Shown one piece after another: positions 8,574 to 17,795 of a stretch of 52,029 nucleotides of DNA (position 1 is its first letter; each line of letters begins with the position of its first letter). Source of the DNA: a virus; the IMG/VR virus record IMGVR_UViG_3300028553_002163, positions 1 to 52,029 of that record. One strand, 5' to 3'. The notes under the pieces were generated by a model. That model saw nothing but the letters and a program-made list of their open reading frames with translations. It had not been told where the DNA came from and searched no databases. The position numbers were made by a program, and so were the translations under genes.

Positions 8574-9124
8574 TTCTTTATCTCCACGATCACATCGTCT
8601 TTGATATTCTTTATGTGCCTGAAATCAAAAATCTTCACATGCACGCCATGACTGCTTTCTAAATCCTTGAACGTTTGTGCAGAGTTATCAATATCACGTA
8701 TGTCTTCAATGATGTAGACCCCACCGGCCTTCAACTTTGTGTGCAGTAGATTAAAAGACTTGAGTTGATCGTTCAATCTGTGCGAGCCGTCATCGATGAT
8801 GATGTCAATGCTGTCAAAATTTTTCACTGTCTCTTCCTTGGTCGCATCTCCGATCACGTAGCGCATGTTGTTTCTGGTTGGGTGGTAGGGCACTGTTATT
8901 TTCTTATCCACACCTATTATGGTGCTGTGGTCGTTGAAATATTTTGCCCATAGTTCCAATGACCTACCTGCGTTCACTCCAATCTCCAACAACGTGATGT
9001 CTTGACCTCTATAATTGGACATGGTTTGTTCATAGTACATGTCAATATAGCTGTGGTGTGTGCCTTTATCGCTCAGTGTAATTTTGTTTAGTTCAGACAG
9101 GATCATATCAATCTGTCTTTCCAC
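8570..9124 (-). CDS. SAM-dependent methyltransferase
   Basis: 184 residues. Class I fold: LLEIGVNAGRSLELW (SAM-binding loop), IIGVDKK, a SIDIIIDDGSHRLNDQ motif as in macrocin-O-methyltransferase-like enzymes (TylF/MycE group), and GGVYIIEDI. The N-terminal SDKGTHHSY segment is also typical of that group. Probably methylates a sugar hydroxyl in the glycan made by the island. Overlaps the epimerase gene by 22 nt. Confidence 0.8.
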   Translation of the reverse strand: MERQIDMILSELNKITLSDKGTHHSYIDMYYEQTMSNYRGQDITLLEIGVNAGRSLELWAKYFNDHSTIIGVDKKITVPYHPTRNNMRYVIGDATKEETVKNFDSIDIIIDDGSHRLNDQLKSFNLLHTKLKAGGVYIIEDIRDIDNSAQTFKDLESSHGVHVKIFDFRHIKNIKDDVIVEIKK

Positions 9125-10104
9125 GTCTTGGGCGTTTTGTCGCTGATTATTTCCAATGGGAGATGATATTTAAACTTCCGCGTTCCCCTCTGTCGTATGT
9201 AATCCGCTGTCTTGGTCACGGCAGTTTTCAAGTTGGTAGTGGTGCTGTAGTTCAATAACCTGCGGGCCTTGTCCGCGGAGCAAGTGGCCAACTTGACTTC
9301 CTTGGGACGGTCTTCATAGTGTATGGGATCAAGATTGCACCCTGTCTCGTTGGCACACAGCTCTGCCAATTGATTTATTGTGACAAATTCCTCGTCGGGA
9401 CCGATATTGATTATTTCTCCCTTGACATTCTCGTTGAACGCCAGCTCATTTAGGCAATACAGGCAATCGTCAATGTAACTGAAACACCTCTTCTGTTCAC
9501 CATCTCCATAGATAACAGGAGCCTTGCCCTGCAGCATCCTGTTCAACATGATGCTCATGACGTTGCGGAATGGGTCATCGTACTTCTGCCTAGGACCAAC
9601 TATGTTGTGTGGCACCGCAATGTTCCATTCTACCCCATGCGTGTCACACAGGTTCTTGATCACTCGCTCGCCGGCCTCCTTGGCGATGCCATATGGATCT
9701 TGTGGATTTGGCTGATATTCCTCTCGGAAAGGAACCTGGTTGGTTCCATATCTTGCCATGGAACTGCAGTAGACAAATCTTTTAACTTTGTTTTTAATCG
9801 CTGCCGTGACTGTGGACACCGACGCTTCAAATATGTTTTGTGTCACTAGCAATGGGCTGAAAACGCTCAGCCCTTCGTATGCTGTGGCGGCGCAGTGATA
9901 CACTATGTCGCTGCCGCGCATGGCTTCTGTGATCTTGTCAAGGTCCTTGCAATCTATCTGATGGAATTCCACACCTTCCGGTATATTGTCACTGTATCCG
10001 CCTATCATGTTGTCATTGCCGGCCACAGTATGGCCATTGGATATCATTAGGTCTGCCAGGTGCGAACCTAAAAATCCAGCAACGCCTGTGATAAAAATTT
10101 TCAT
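9103..10104 (-). CDS. NAD-dependent nucleotide-sugar epimerase/dehydratase
   Basis: 333 residues, full length for the extended SDR family (GalE/WbpP type). Rossmann motif GVAGFLG (7-13), Asp-rich substrate region, a CSSMARYG segment and the catalytic YGIAK Tyr-Lys pair, then a NIVGPRQKY motif and a C-terminal substrate-binding domain with a NIGPDEEFV stretch. It likely interconverts or dehydrates a UDP- or GDP-sugar for the neighbouring glycosyltransferases. Same minus-strand operon as 8570-9124. Confidence 0.85.
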   Translation of the reverse strand: MKIFITGVAGFLGSHLADLMISNGHTVAGNDNMIGGYSDNIPEGVEFHQIDCKDLDKITEAMRGSDIVYHCAATAYEGLSVFSPLLVTQNIFEASVSTVTAAIKNKVKRFVYCSSMARYGTNQVPFREEYQPNPQDPYGIAKEAGERVIKNLCDTHGVEWNIAVPHNIVGPRQKYDDPFRNVMSIMLNRMLQGKAPVIYGDGEQKRCFSYIDDCLYCLNELAFNENVKGEIINIGPDEEFVTINQLAELCANETGCNLDPIHYEDRPKEVKLATCSADKARRLLNYSTTTNLKTAVTKTADYIRQRGTRKFKYHLPLEIISDKTPKTWKDRLI

Positions 10105-10110
10105 GATATA

Positions 10111-10746
10111 CTAATTATTCCTTGAAAAGACCTTGTCCGGCCATTTGTCTATAAGTGTGGTAAAGCCATGCTGTCCAAGATATTTTTCTATTTCAACATT
10201 GCTGGAGTCATATTTTTTTGAATTGTTGTTCAACTCAATCATTAAAAATTTACAATTCTTAAGCGTGTCTTTTGCTCCGCGAAGCACATTCATTTCAAAT
10301 CCCTCAACATCTATCTTGATCAGGTCAACGTCCTCAAATTTGAAAGAATCAACGGTCTTCATCAATATATTTCCAGATGAAATAATTCTTCTGGCTTGCG
10401 TAAAATCATCATCGGTCAATGACACCTTGGTTTCCGTATCGCCCATGGCATAATCTATTAGTTCTATGTTGTCAAACTTAATCATGTTTTTCAAAAGACA
10501 TGCAAAGTGAGTCCTATCTGGTTCGATGGCATAAATTTTTTTGCAATAGGGCACCATCTCTGCGCTCCATGTACCGCACCATGCTCCTATGTCCAATACT
10601 GTATTGAATTTTTGATTGCTAGAATGGCACCATTTGAGAAATTCTTTCAGGCACTTGTTTTGAGTGAAGGGTTCCCCTTTACGCCATTGCTGTATGTGTA
10701 TGTCGTTGCTGGGCACCCAAAACCCATTTACTATTTCTATATTCAT
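10111..10746 (-). CDS. FkbM-family methyltransferase
   Basis: 211 residues. FkbM signature: VLDIGAWCGTWS SAM loop, YAIEPDRTHFACL, and the VDLIKIDVEGFEMNVLRGA motif that defines the family. It likely O-methylates a sugar. A second FkbM gene at 13514-14191 begins with the same NGFWVP/QGWWMP-like opening, so the two are paralogues of different base composition. The stop of the upstream gene overlaps the start here by 4 nt. Confidence 0.85.
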   Translation of the reverse strand: MNIEIVNGFWVPSNDIHIQQWRKGEPFTQNKCLKEFLKWCHSSNQKFNTVLDIGAWCGTWSAEMVPYCKKIYAIEPDRTHFACLLKNMIKFDNIELIDYAMGDTETKVSLTDDDFTQARRIISSGNILMKTVDSFKFEDVDLIKIDVEGFEMNVLRGAKDTLKNCKFLMIELNNNSKKYDSSNVEIEKYLGQHGFTTLIDKWPDKVFSRNN

Positions 10747-11555
10747 AACATCCTAATTTCTTTCAACACGCTAATTGCAGTGCCATCTGCATATTCTCGC
10801 GGAGTAAACTGCTGATATGCCAATGAATATAACCACATTGTGGGATCTACGTATAATGGATCTTCTATTTCGGATAGTCTAGCAGATGATATGCTCCAAG
10901 CAAAACTTTTTGGATCACTGAACACAGGCACTCCTTGTAATGTTGCCTCCACGGCACTAATGCTGCAACTGGTCACGCATGCCCATGCATTCTGTAAATC
11001 TTGCTCCAACGGTACGTCGGCCACGGCAGGACCAGATGTGCCAAACTTTCTGGGTTTTTCTCTTATCTTGATGGGCCGATCTGTATATTTTTTTATTTCG
11101 TTGACTGTGTCATTTAGCCAATTAGTTTTTTTGAGATATGTGTGTATGCCCGTGCTGCTGGGACAAATAAGAATATGTTCGCCTTGATTCTTATCTCTGG
11201 TTTTAATTTTTAAATTAAATTTGTCAAATCTATCCGATGGGCAATCTCTCCAGTATCTGGCATGTATTTGATTCTTGCAAATTCTCCAATAATGATTGTC
11301 TTCTTTCAAATTGTCATTATCAAATCTTCCAAAATATGGAGTGTCTGTGTACCAATATTCCGACTTTTGGTTTTCTAATTGATGTACGAGATTGATGTTG
11401 TTGTTTACTAAACCCCAGAACATGGCGGGTGCATCTGCACTGTTTTCTGTATTGTTCTTGATGATGACTTCAGAGGGCCAAGTTTGCTTGACACCATTGA
11501 ACACTTCCCAACACTTGCTTTTGGTATTTCCTAGAGGTGCGTATATGGTTAACAT
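10743..11555 (-). CDS. Capsule-type (KpsC/KpsS-like) glycan protein, copy 1
   Basis: 270 residues, one of four paralogues in the window (with 12689-13504, 14188-15174 and 17792-18664). Shared pattern: YW.DTPYFGR-type segment followed by a W-rich stretch, an ILICPSS strand, a DRPIKIREKPR segment, an AWACVTSCSISAVEATLQGVPVF motif and a C-terminal LAYQQFTPREYADG block. The S/N-x-x-x-E-A-x-x-x-G-(V/I)-P arrangement is the donor-binding signature of GT-B capsule proteins of the KpsC/KpsS type. Donor sugar unknown. Divergent from the GT61 gene at 11591. Confidence 0.7.
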   Translation of the reverse strand: MLTIYAPLGNTKSKCWEVFNGVKQTWPSEVIIKNNTENSADAPAMFWGLVNNNINLVHQLENQKSEYWYTDTPYFGRFDNDNLKEDNHYWRICKNQIHARYWRDCPSDRFDKFNLKIKTRDKNQGEHILICPSSTGIHTYLKKTNWLNDTVNEIKKYTDRPIKIREKPRKFGTSGPAVADVPLEQDLQNAWACVTSCSISAVEATLQGVPVFSDPKSFAWSISSARLSEIEDPLYVDPTMWLYSLAYQQFTPREYADGTAISVLKEIRML

Positions 11556-11577
11556 CTATATAAGTTTATAGTATAAT
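11549..11577 (+). promoter_or_regulatory. Sigma70-type promoter of the GT61 operon
   Basis: TTAACA (11549-11554), 17-nt spacer, perfect TATAAT (11572-11577). The expected start of transcription is only about 7 nt before the ATG at 11591. The -35 overlaps the start codon of the divergent gene ending at 11555. Confidence 0.55.
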
Positions 11578-11590
11578 TATAGAAAATACA

Positions 11591-12667
11591 ATGATAGTAA
11601 AAAACATATCGGCCATACAGTACTTCCAGGAAAGGTTTGACATCATAGATACTCCATATCAGTACACCGTGGACTATCATCCTGCTGCTCCCAAGAAAAC
11701 TTTTACCACCAATCCCACGTTCGTGGCCGAATTCCACGACTGCTTTGCGCATGCACTGCCGCTTGTCATCACTAATGAAAATCATATGATCACTTCGCAT
11801 CTCTGGCCGTTGCTGCACAACACAAAATACAAACCACAAAAGACACATGACTTGTGGAGCAAGTGGAACGATAACATGGAAATCACGCTGCCACCTGCAC
11901 ACAAACAATTTTCAGAGCCATACAAGTATGTTTGGTTGCCCATCGATAAACACAGCGCCAACAATGCATGGCATATCTGGATCGACGTGATATCTAAGTT
12001 TAGGCTGATAGAAAAAAAGTTCAGCCACAAATACACAGACTTCATATATGTGCTCAGTGGCCCCAGCGAATACTTTGATCGGGTGGCGCGAGAACTCTTT
12101 CCAGAACTGAGATATTATGTGATGCCAAAAAACACAACATGGAAGTTTGGTCATCTCTTGGCCCCGTCCATGAGCAATCATGAAGATGGGATCACCGTGC
12201 CCGACATGATAAAATGGTTGCGTCACAAATTTGGCGTGGTGTGCAACGCCCGCAGGAAGATCTTCATCAGCAGGGATGATGCGCCCGCGAGGAGATTGAT
12301 CAATGCCGAACAGGTGTTCATGGCTTTGCAAGGCTGGGAGACCGTGACATTGACGGGCATGGGAATAAAGCAACAGATAGAACTATTCTCGGAAGCGAGC
12401 CACGTGGTGTCAACCCATGGAGCGGGATTGGCCAACCTATTATGGTGCGCACCGGGCACAAAAGTGATTGAGATAAGCCAGACGGAGATGCTGGACAAGA
12501 AAGTATATCCTGTAATCAGCCATCATTTGGGTTTGATCCACAGGGTCATACTGGGCGAGAAAGTAGAAATAAAGGGTGACAAGGCCAAGGGAGTAAAAAG
12601 GAAAAAAGATTTCAATGATATCTCTATACAGACTCCGGCATTGTTTGAATTAATCAACGGCCTCTAA
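11591..12667 (+). CDS. Glycosyltransferase family 61 (DUF563)
   Basis: 358 residues, usual length for GT61. The second half carries the family pattern KIFISRDDAPARR, then a GWETVTLTGMGIKQQIELFSEA-type stretch, VSTHGAGLANLLWCAPGTKVIEI. It transfers a sugar (xylose or GlcNAc in characterised relatives) to a glycan or protein. The N-terminal half has an AWHIWIDVISKFRL segment. It opens a plus-strand operon running to about 19.4 kb. Confidence 0.88.
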   Translation: MIVKNISAIQYFQERFDIIDTPYQYTVDYHPAAPKKTFTTNPTFVAEFHDCFAHALPLVITNENHMITSHLWPLLHNTKYKPQKTHDLWSKWNDNMEITLPPAHKQFSEPYKYVWLPIDKHSANNAWHIWIDVISKFRLIEKKFSHKYTDFIYVLSGPSEYFDRVARELFPELRYYVMPKNTTWKFGHLLAPSMSNHEDGITVPDMIKWLRHKFGVVCNARRKIFISRDDAPARRLINAEQVFMALQGWETVTLTGMGIKQQIELFSEASHVVSTHGAGLANLLWCAPGTKVIEISQTEMLDKKVYPVISHHLGLIHRVILGEKVEIKGDKAKGVKRKKDFNDISIQTPALFELINGL

Positions 12668-12688
12668 AAAGTCAATAATTAATAACAA

Positions 12689-13504
12689 ATGATATATCTT
12701 ACCAAAACAGATAGGCCTGCCACAGAAAAATACATCTCATGGTCACAGCAGGGATTACCAGGCTCACGCATACTATCGTGGGATCAGGTCATACAGCAAA
12801 GAGATGCCGAAAAGGTTGTGCTGTTTGGAATTTTGAGAGGTACCAACGTGGTCTACAATTGGGCATTAAAAAATAATATAAATTTCTATTTCATGGATCG
12901 GCCCTATTGGGGAGAGAGCAGGGGTGATCCATATCTGGTGAGGATCACCAAAAACAAACACACAAAAGATTTCATGGAGCCCAGGCCCGATGATAGATTT
13001 AAAAAATATTTCCCATTCAAGATAGAAGCATGGAAGAAGGGTGGCAGCAAGATTGTTGTGTGCCCTCCCACGCACAGCATGTCGGTCATGTTTGAGCAGG
13101 AACATTGGCTATCAAAAACTCTAGAGACTCTGCGGGCAAACACAGATAGGGAAATAGTTGTGAGAAACAAAGGATATAATCCAGACAGCAAGATAGATGA
13201 GCAAGGTCGACTGATGCCCGGACCAAATGACACCGAAGACACTGCCACGCCCATAGATTGGGATGACACACACGCCATCGTGGCGTTCAACAGCAACATA
13301 ACGATAGAAGCCACAGCGAGAGGCGTGCCTGTGTACACAGATGCCATGAACTCGTGTGCCCCCATCGCAGAAACAGACTTCGCCAAAATCGAGACACCCA
13401 GATACATGGACCGAGAACCGTTGTATCATTCCTTGGCTTATGGACAATTTTCAAAACAAGAAATGCAAAACGGGTGGGCATGGGAGATATTAGATGAAAG
13501 TTGA
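12689..13504 (+). CDS. Capsule-type (KpsC/KpsS-like) glycan protein, copy 2
   Basis: 271 residues, paralogue of 10743-11555. YFMDRPYWGESRGDPYLVRI parallels the DTPYFGR segment; then KIVVCPPTHS, a DREIVVRNKG segment, AIVAFNSNITIEATARGVPVYTD and LAYGQFSKQEMQNG. No GT-A DxD. Its last codons lie in the left copy of a 26-bp direct repeat (13485-13510), which also holds a truncated copy of the start of the 14188 gene. Confidence 0.7.
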   Translation: MIYLTKTDRPATEKYISWSQQGLPGSRILSWDQVIQQRDAEKVVLFGILRGTNVVYNWALKNNINFYFMDRPYWGESRGDPYLVRITKNKHTKDFMEPRPDDRFKKYFPFKIEAWKKGGSKIVVCPPTHSMSVMFEQEHWLSKTLETLRANTDREIVVRNKGYNPDSKIDEQGRLMPGPNDTEDTATPIDWDDTHAIVAFNSNITIEATARGVPVYTDAMNSCAPIAETDFAKIETPRYMDREPLYHSLAYGQFSKQEMQNGWAWEILDES

Positions 13505-13510
13505 AATATT
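13485..13510. repeat. 26-bp direct repeat, left copy
   Basis: Identical over 26 bp to 14179-14204; begins AGATATTAGATGAAAGTT. It contains ATGAAAGTTGAAATATT, the beginning of the 14188 gene. Here it runs into AAGATGA, giving the dead peptide MKVEILR followed by a stop. Confidence 0.9.
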
Positions 13511-13513
13511 AAG

Positions 13514-14191
13514 ATGACAGCATTAAAGTTTGATCAAGGTTGGTGGATGCCTGTGGCAGATATCACTATGCCTGTAGATATCAGCCAAGGAGAATATCAA
13601 CAGAAACAGCGAGATAATTTCTTGAATTACATCTATGAACAAACAGGGTATTTAGGAGCAGCAGTGGACATAGGAGCTCACATAGGATTATGGAGTCGAA
13701 AACTTATGCTATCATACCATATAGTTTATGCTTTTGAACCTATAACAGAGTTGGCAGAATGTTATCGGAAAAATTCACAACAAAGCAATTACGAATTAAG
13801 AGAAATTGCACTAGGTGATAAGAAAGGAGAACTGACCATAATGTACGAGTCTGAACGCAGTCAAAATACTTATATTGGCAGCACAGGTAATATGACAGTA
13901 CCAGTAGAAAGTTTAGATGATCAATGCATTTCAAAAATAGGATTAATCAAAATAGATGTAGAAGGGTGGGAGATGCCGGTACTGCAAGGTGGCAAGAGAA
14001 CTATTCAAAAGGATCAACCTTGGATTATCATAGAACAGAAGCAAGGTGCACAAGCCAGAGTGGGCCGACACAAGCAAGATATCACAAGATTATTAGAGAG
14101 TTGGGGATATCGCAGAGAAATGAAAATAGCTAATGATGTGCTTTACAGATATGCAGGCATTGAAAAATTACATTTGGAAGATATTAGATGA
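13514..14191 (+). CDS. FkbM-family methyltransferase, repeat-flanked
   Basis: 225 residues. AVDIGAHIGLWSRKL SAM loop, VYAFEPITELAECY, and GLIKIDVEGWEMPVLQGG family motif, then IIIEQKQ. Probable sugar O-methyltransferase. Base composition differs from neighbours: the 60 nt at 13681-13740 are 33% GC by hand count against 53% at 13021-13080. The gene is bracketed by a perfect 26-bp direct repeat, and its own stop codon (AGA TGA) is supplied by the right copy. This looks like a recently inserted cassette placed exactly at the junction of two KpsC-like paralogues. Confidence 0.85.
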   Translation: MTALKFDQGWWMPVADITMPVDISQGEYQQKQRDNFLNYIYEQTGYLGAAVDIGAHIGLWSRKLMLSYHIVYAFEPITELAECYRKNSQQSNYELREIALGDKKGELTIMYESERSQNTYIGSTGNMTVPVESLDDQCISKIGLIKIDVEGWEMPVLQGGKRTIQKDQPWIIIEQKQGAQARVGRHKQDITRLLESWGYRREMKIANDVLYRYAGIEKLHLEDIR

Positions 14192-14204
14192 AAGTTGAAA
14201 TATT
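14179..14204. repeat. 26-bp direct repeat, right copy
   Basis: Identical to 13485-13510 over 26 bp, with mismatches immediately outside on both sides. It provides the stop of the FkbM gene and the ATG of the next gene (14188). Confidence 0.9.
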
Positions 14205-15174
14205 TAGAAGAACTGTCAAAGACAGGCGTAGAGGGGCCAGCTGGGATCTACTGCAACACATGGCCGAGGGCGTGAGAGCATCTGGAGATGAGCCTGTTAT
14301 TGTAAATGAAAAAATGGACGGTCCTACAATGAACGGAGAAATGGAACCCACTGCTCCGATAGGTTGCATGTTTGGGTATGGGGGCACCAATCAGCGGCAT
14401 CACACCAAGGGACGGAGATTGGACCTAGTGGAGAGGGCGAAGGCAAAAGGTATCTATATTATTACATTTGATGGTGGACTATTAAGCAGTTTTGGAAATA
14501 CAGTGGATCATCCTCAACATCATTGGCGAGTATCTCTTTATTCTCCCATGAACAATGGCAATTTCTTGTCGGACAACTCTCCCCCGGATCGCTGGGAAAT
14601 GATGAAAGGTTTATGGAATATTAAGAATGATCCTTGGAGGAAGTCCAACACAGAAGATCCGATATTATTTGTCCTACAACCCAAGGACAACTGGAGCATG
14701 AATGAATTAGATCCGATTGATTGGTTTAATAATGTTTATAAAATACTACGACCCCTCACCGATAGAAAATTTTTAGTTCGCCCACACCCTAACCACCTGG
14801 CCGTGATGGAAGATAGGAAAAAAGAATTCCCGTCAGACGTTCAACTTATCATTGGGGATAAGAAATTTTGGTCTGGGGATGAAAAGAAATATTACAGATA
14901 TAACTTCCAAGAGGCAATCACCAATTGCCATGCAGTGGTCACCCATAATTCAACAGCCAGCACAGACAGTTGCGTGAGAGGCATACCCACTTTCTGCACA
15001 TCGGATCTGGCTATATGTTGGCCAGTCTCCAATACCAATCTGACAAAGATTGAATCTCCACAACTGCCCGATAGAACACAGTGGTTATATGATCTTGGTT
15101 ATAAAATGTGGACCACAGAGGAAATAAAAAATGGAACGGTGTTCCGCAGATTCAAACAAAAATTAGGATTATAA
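14188..15174 (+). CDS. Capsule-type (KpsC/KpsS-like) glycan protein, copy 3
   Basis: 328 residues, the longest of the four paralogues. Opening MKVEIFRRTVKDRRRGASW, a GCMFGYGGTNQRHH segment, ILFVLQPKDNWSM strand, DRKFLVRPHPNHLAVM (the RPHP motif typical of capsule KpsC/S and polysialic-type proteins), AVVTHNSTASTDSCVRGIPTF and LGYKMWTTEEIKNG. Its first 17 nt are duplicated in the left repeat at 13485-13510. Confidence 0.72.
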   Translation: MKVEIFRRTVKDRRRGASWDLLQHMAEGVRASGDEPVIVNEKMDGPTMNGEMEPTAPIGCMFGYGGTNQRHHTKGRRLDLVERAKAKGIYIITFDGGLLSSFGNTVDHPQHHWRVSLYSPMNNGNFLSDNSPPDRWEMMKGLWNIKNDPWRKSNTEDPILFVLQPKDNWSMNELDPIDWFNNVYKILRPLTDRKFLVRPHPNHLAVMEDRKKEFPSDVQLIIGDKKFWSGDEKKYYRYNFQEAITNCHAVVTHNSTASTDSCVRGIPTFCTSDLAICWPVSNTNLTKIESPQLPDRTQWLYDLGYKMWTTEEIKNGTVFRRFKQKLGL

Positions 15175-15175
15175 T

Positions 15176-16897
15176 ATGTGCGGCATATATGGAATCACAA
15201 AAAGAGATAGGGAGTTTGTGGAGAAGTACATCAAGATATGTGAACACAGGGGACCTGATGGCAAGGATATTTGGAATGATGACAACATCACGCTTGGACA
15301 CAATCTTCTCAGCATAACAGATCAGCCTGGGTCGTCCCAGCAGCCATGGCGTAGCGAGCGAGGCAACATATTGATCTACAACGGAGAGATCTTTAATTAT
15401 TTTGATTTGTTAAAAAAATACATAGACTTCAAACCTGAAACAACCTGCGACACGGAACTGTTGGCGTGGGGATTAGACCAACATGGAGAGAAGTTTGTTG
15501 AACAGATGGACAGCATGCATGCTTTTGCCTTTTACAATCCACAGACAAAACAATTGATATTGAGCAGGGACCATGCCGGCATCAAACCATTATACTATGC
15601 ACAGACCGCCGAAGGGTTAATATTTGGTTCTGAGATCAAGGGCATGTTGGATCGCGTGCCAAACTCACGCAAGATTGATCAGCTGGCCATCAGTTGCATG
15701 AGCCTGACAGGCATCAACGCCACCAGGAACACGTTCTTCACCAACATCAAACAACTTATGCCGGGAGAAACGATGGTGTATGATTGCGCTGACCAGAGGA
15801 TAAAGACATCTGCCAGGATCTATATAAAGCCAAACGCCAATAAATCTTTTGATCCCACGGAGTTTAGAAGCAAGGTCAGAGACACAGTACAGATGTCGAG
15901 CATAGGCAGGCGCAAGGTAGGCGTGTTCCTCAGCGGGGGACTAGACAGCAGCGTGGTGGCTTATGAGATGATGAAGATACATGGATCCGTAAACACATTC
16001 ACCAACCGCATGGAACCAAATGTTGTCACAGACGAGGATTACAACAGTGATGCCAACTGTGCAAAAATATTGGCCCAAAGAGAAAAATTCAATCACACTG
16101 AAGTAATAATCACCCCGGGGGACGTGATCACCTCATGGAATGACAGCATCTACTACATGGAGCAACCAGTCTACAACCCCAGCATGAGCATGTACTATCA
16201 TACCAATCGCAGATTGCATGAGTCGGGCATCGTGATAACCATGGCGGGCGACATGGGAGATGAGATATTGGGAGGATATCCCAAGTATTGGAAGATGCGC
16301 AATGACCGACTTGATTCTTGGGCCGCGGTAGTGGACAAGTGGCTGCAGAGAATAAAGAGGCCTTTGGTGTTGGGAGTGCCAACACTGCCAGCAAATGTAT
16401 TGAGGGAAGAATTAATAAAATTATATCCCGATACTCTATGGAATCCTGCAGATCCTGTGGCATCTTATATGGCACTGGATTGCGTGGCACAAGCACCAAA
16501 TGAATTTTTCTCCAGGAACGACAAGTATGGCATGGCATTTGGTATGGAAGGTAGATTTCCTTTAACCACCAAAATGTTTATGCAATACTGTCTAGACATA
16601 CCAACGAGTTATAAAATAGGAAAAAATAAACACGAGACCAAGCTATTGACCAAGATAGCCTACAAAGGACTACTGCCAGACGCAATAATTAATAAACAAA
16701 AGACAGGGTGGACTGTGCCAATTGGACAGTGGCTGGCCCAGGGCACAAACAAAGAATTAAATAATTTTTATTTGTACAGCATGGGAGAAAAATCAATACT
16801 AGACAAGGTGTCAGTAAGCCAAAAGGCCGGCAAGGCACTGGTGCCGGGCTGGGTGATGAAAGATTGGATCAAGAGGTACGAGATGTATGAAAATTAA
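15176..16897 (+). CDS. asnB: Asparagine synthetase, glutamine-hydrolysing
   Basis: 573 residues. Class II glutamine amidotransferase domain with catalytic Cys2 (MCGIYG), HRGPDG (24-29), LIYNGEIFN and CDTEL. This is followed by the ATP-pyrophosphatase domain with SGGLDSS (253-259) and GDMGDEILGGYPKYW. Both active sites appear intact. In a glycan island such enzymes often amidate a sugar acid or build amino-linked glycans and do not make free asparagine, so the substrate is open. The following gene starts 11 nt before its stop. Confidence 0.88.
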   Translation: MCGIYGITKRDREFVEKYIKICEHRGPDGKDIWNDDNITLGHNLLSITDQPGSSQQPWRSERGNILIYNGEIFNYFDLLKKYIDFKPETTCDTELLAWGLDQHGEKFVEQMDSMHAFAFYNPQTKQLILSRDHAGIKPLYYAQTAEGLIFGSEIKGMLDRVPNSRKIDQLAISCMSLTGINATRNTFFTNIKQLMPGETMVYDCADQRIKTSARIYIKPNANKSFDPTEFRSKVRDTVQMSSIGRRKVGVFLSGGLDSSVVAYEMMKIHGSVNTFTNRMEPNVVTDEDYNSDANCAKILAQREKFNHTEVIITPGDVITSWNDSIYYMEQPVYNPSMSMYYHTNRRLHESGIVITMAGDMGDEILGGYPKYWKMRNDRLDSWAAVVDKWLQRIKRPLVLGVPTLPANVLREELIKLYPDTLWNPADPVASYMALDCVAQAPNEFFSRNDKYGMAFGMEGRFPLTTKMFMQYCLDIPTSYKIGKNKHETKLLTKIAYKGLLPDAIINKQKTGWTVPIGQWLAQGTNKELNNFYLYSMGEKSILDKVSVSQKAGKALVPGWVMKDWIKRYEMYEN

Positions 16898-17795
16898 AGT
16901 TATAACTTCCTACAAGCCGGGAACATGGGATTTGTATTCTGGAAAGGGTATCAGGAGCATAGCTGAGCAATGGCCCGCTGAAGTGGACCTGGTTGTCTAT
17001 CTGGAGGAGCCTAGACCCAATTACGAAAATGATAGGATCACATGGGTGGATCTCAACGCTGCTGAACCAGAACTTTTAAAATTTAAAAATAAACATAAAA
17101 ACGACCCCGTGGCGTGTGGAGAGCTGCAACAAATTGATGGAGGGGTCAGGCGACCGGCAAGACTGCAACAGCAGGGAGGCCTGGACAAGAACAAGGGCTC
17201 TTTCCTCTGGGACGCTGTGAGATTCAGCAACAAAGTTTTCTGCGTGATAAACGCTGTGCGTAATTCTCCCGGTTATGATTATGTGCTGTGGGTGGACGCG
17301 GACACGTTCACTTTTAGGCCAGTGCCTCTAAATTTTCTTGAGTCGCTGCTGCCAACGGAAACTATGCTGACTTTCTTAGGCAGGGAGAGATATGCTTTAC
17401 AGGATGGAGGCAAGTATCCCGAGTGTGGCTTCGTTGGATATAATCTGCATCACCCCAACATCAGAGAATTTATAACTGAATGGGAAAAATTATACATCAC
17501 AGACGAGGTATTCCAGCTGTTGGAATGGCATGACAGTTTCATATTTTGGCATCTCGCTAGGAAGTTCCAAAACAAATATCAAATACAGGTCAATGACATT
17601 GGCTATGGAAAGAATGTCAAGGGACACCATGTGTTCATCAACAGCGAACTTGGCCTGTACATGGACCACATGAAAGGCAAGAGGAAAAAATTAGGCAGCA
17701 GTGCCAAGGCGGATCTGCGGCCTCCCATGAAAGACGCTCCAGCAAATGTGTGGGACATAGATTATTGGAAGAAAGCACCAACTAACCTAAAATGA
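16887..17795 (+). CDS. GT-A glycosyltransferase
   Basis: 302 residues. VLWVDADTF carries the DxD (D137, D139). The GFVGYNLHHPNIREF segment and LEWHDSFIFWHLARK motif (acceptor side) follow, and the C-terminus is LRPPMKDAPANVWDIDYW. No membrane segment. The extended insert near 70-110 (Gln/Gly/Arg-rich) is unusual. Overlaps asnB at its start and is ATGA-coupled to the next gene. Confidence 0.75.
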   Translation: MKIKVITSYKPGTWDLYSGKGIRSIAEQWPAEVDLVVYLEEPRPNYENDRITWVDLNAAEPELLKFKNKHKNDPVACGELQQIDGGVRRPARLQQQGGLDKNKGSFLWDAVRFSNKVFCVINAVRNSPGYDYVLWVDADTFTFRPVPLNFLESLLPTETMLTFLGRERYALQDGGKYPECGFVGYNLHHPNIREFITEWEKLYITDEVFQLLEWHDSFIFWHLARKFQNKYQIQVNDIGYGKNVKGHHVFINSELGLYMDHMKGKRKKLGSSAKADLRPPMKDAPANVWDIDYWKKAPTNLK

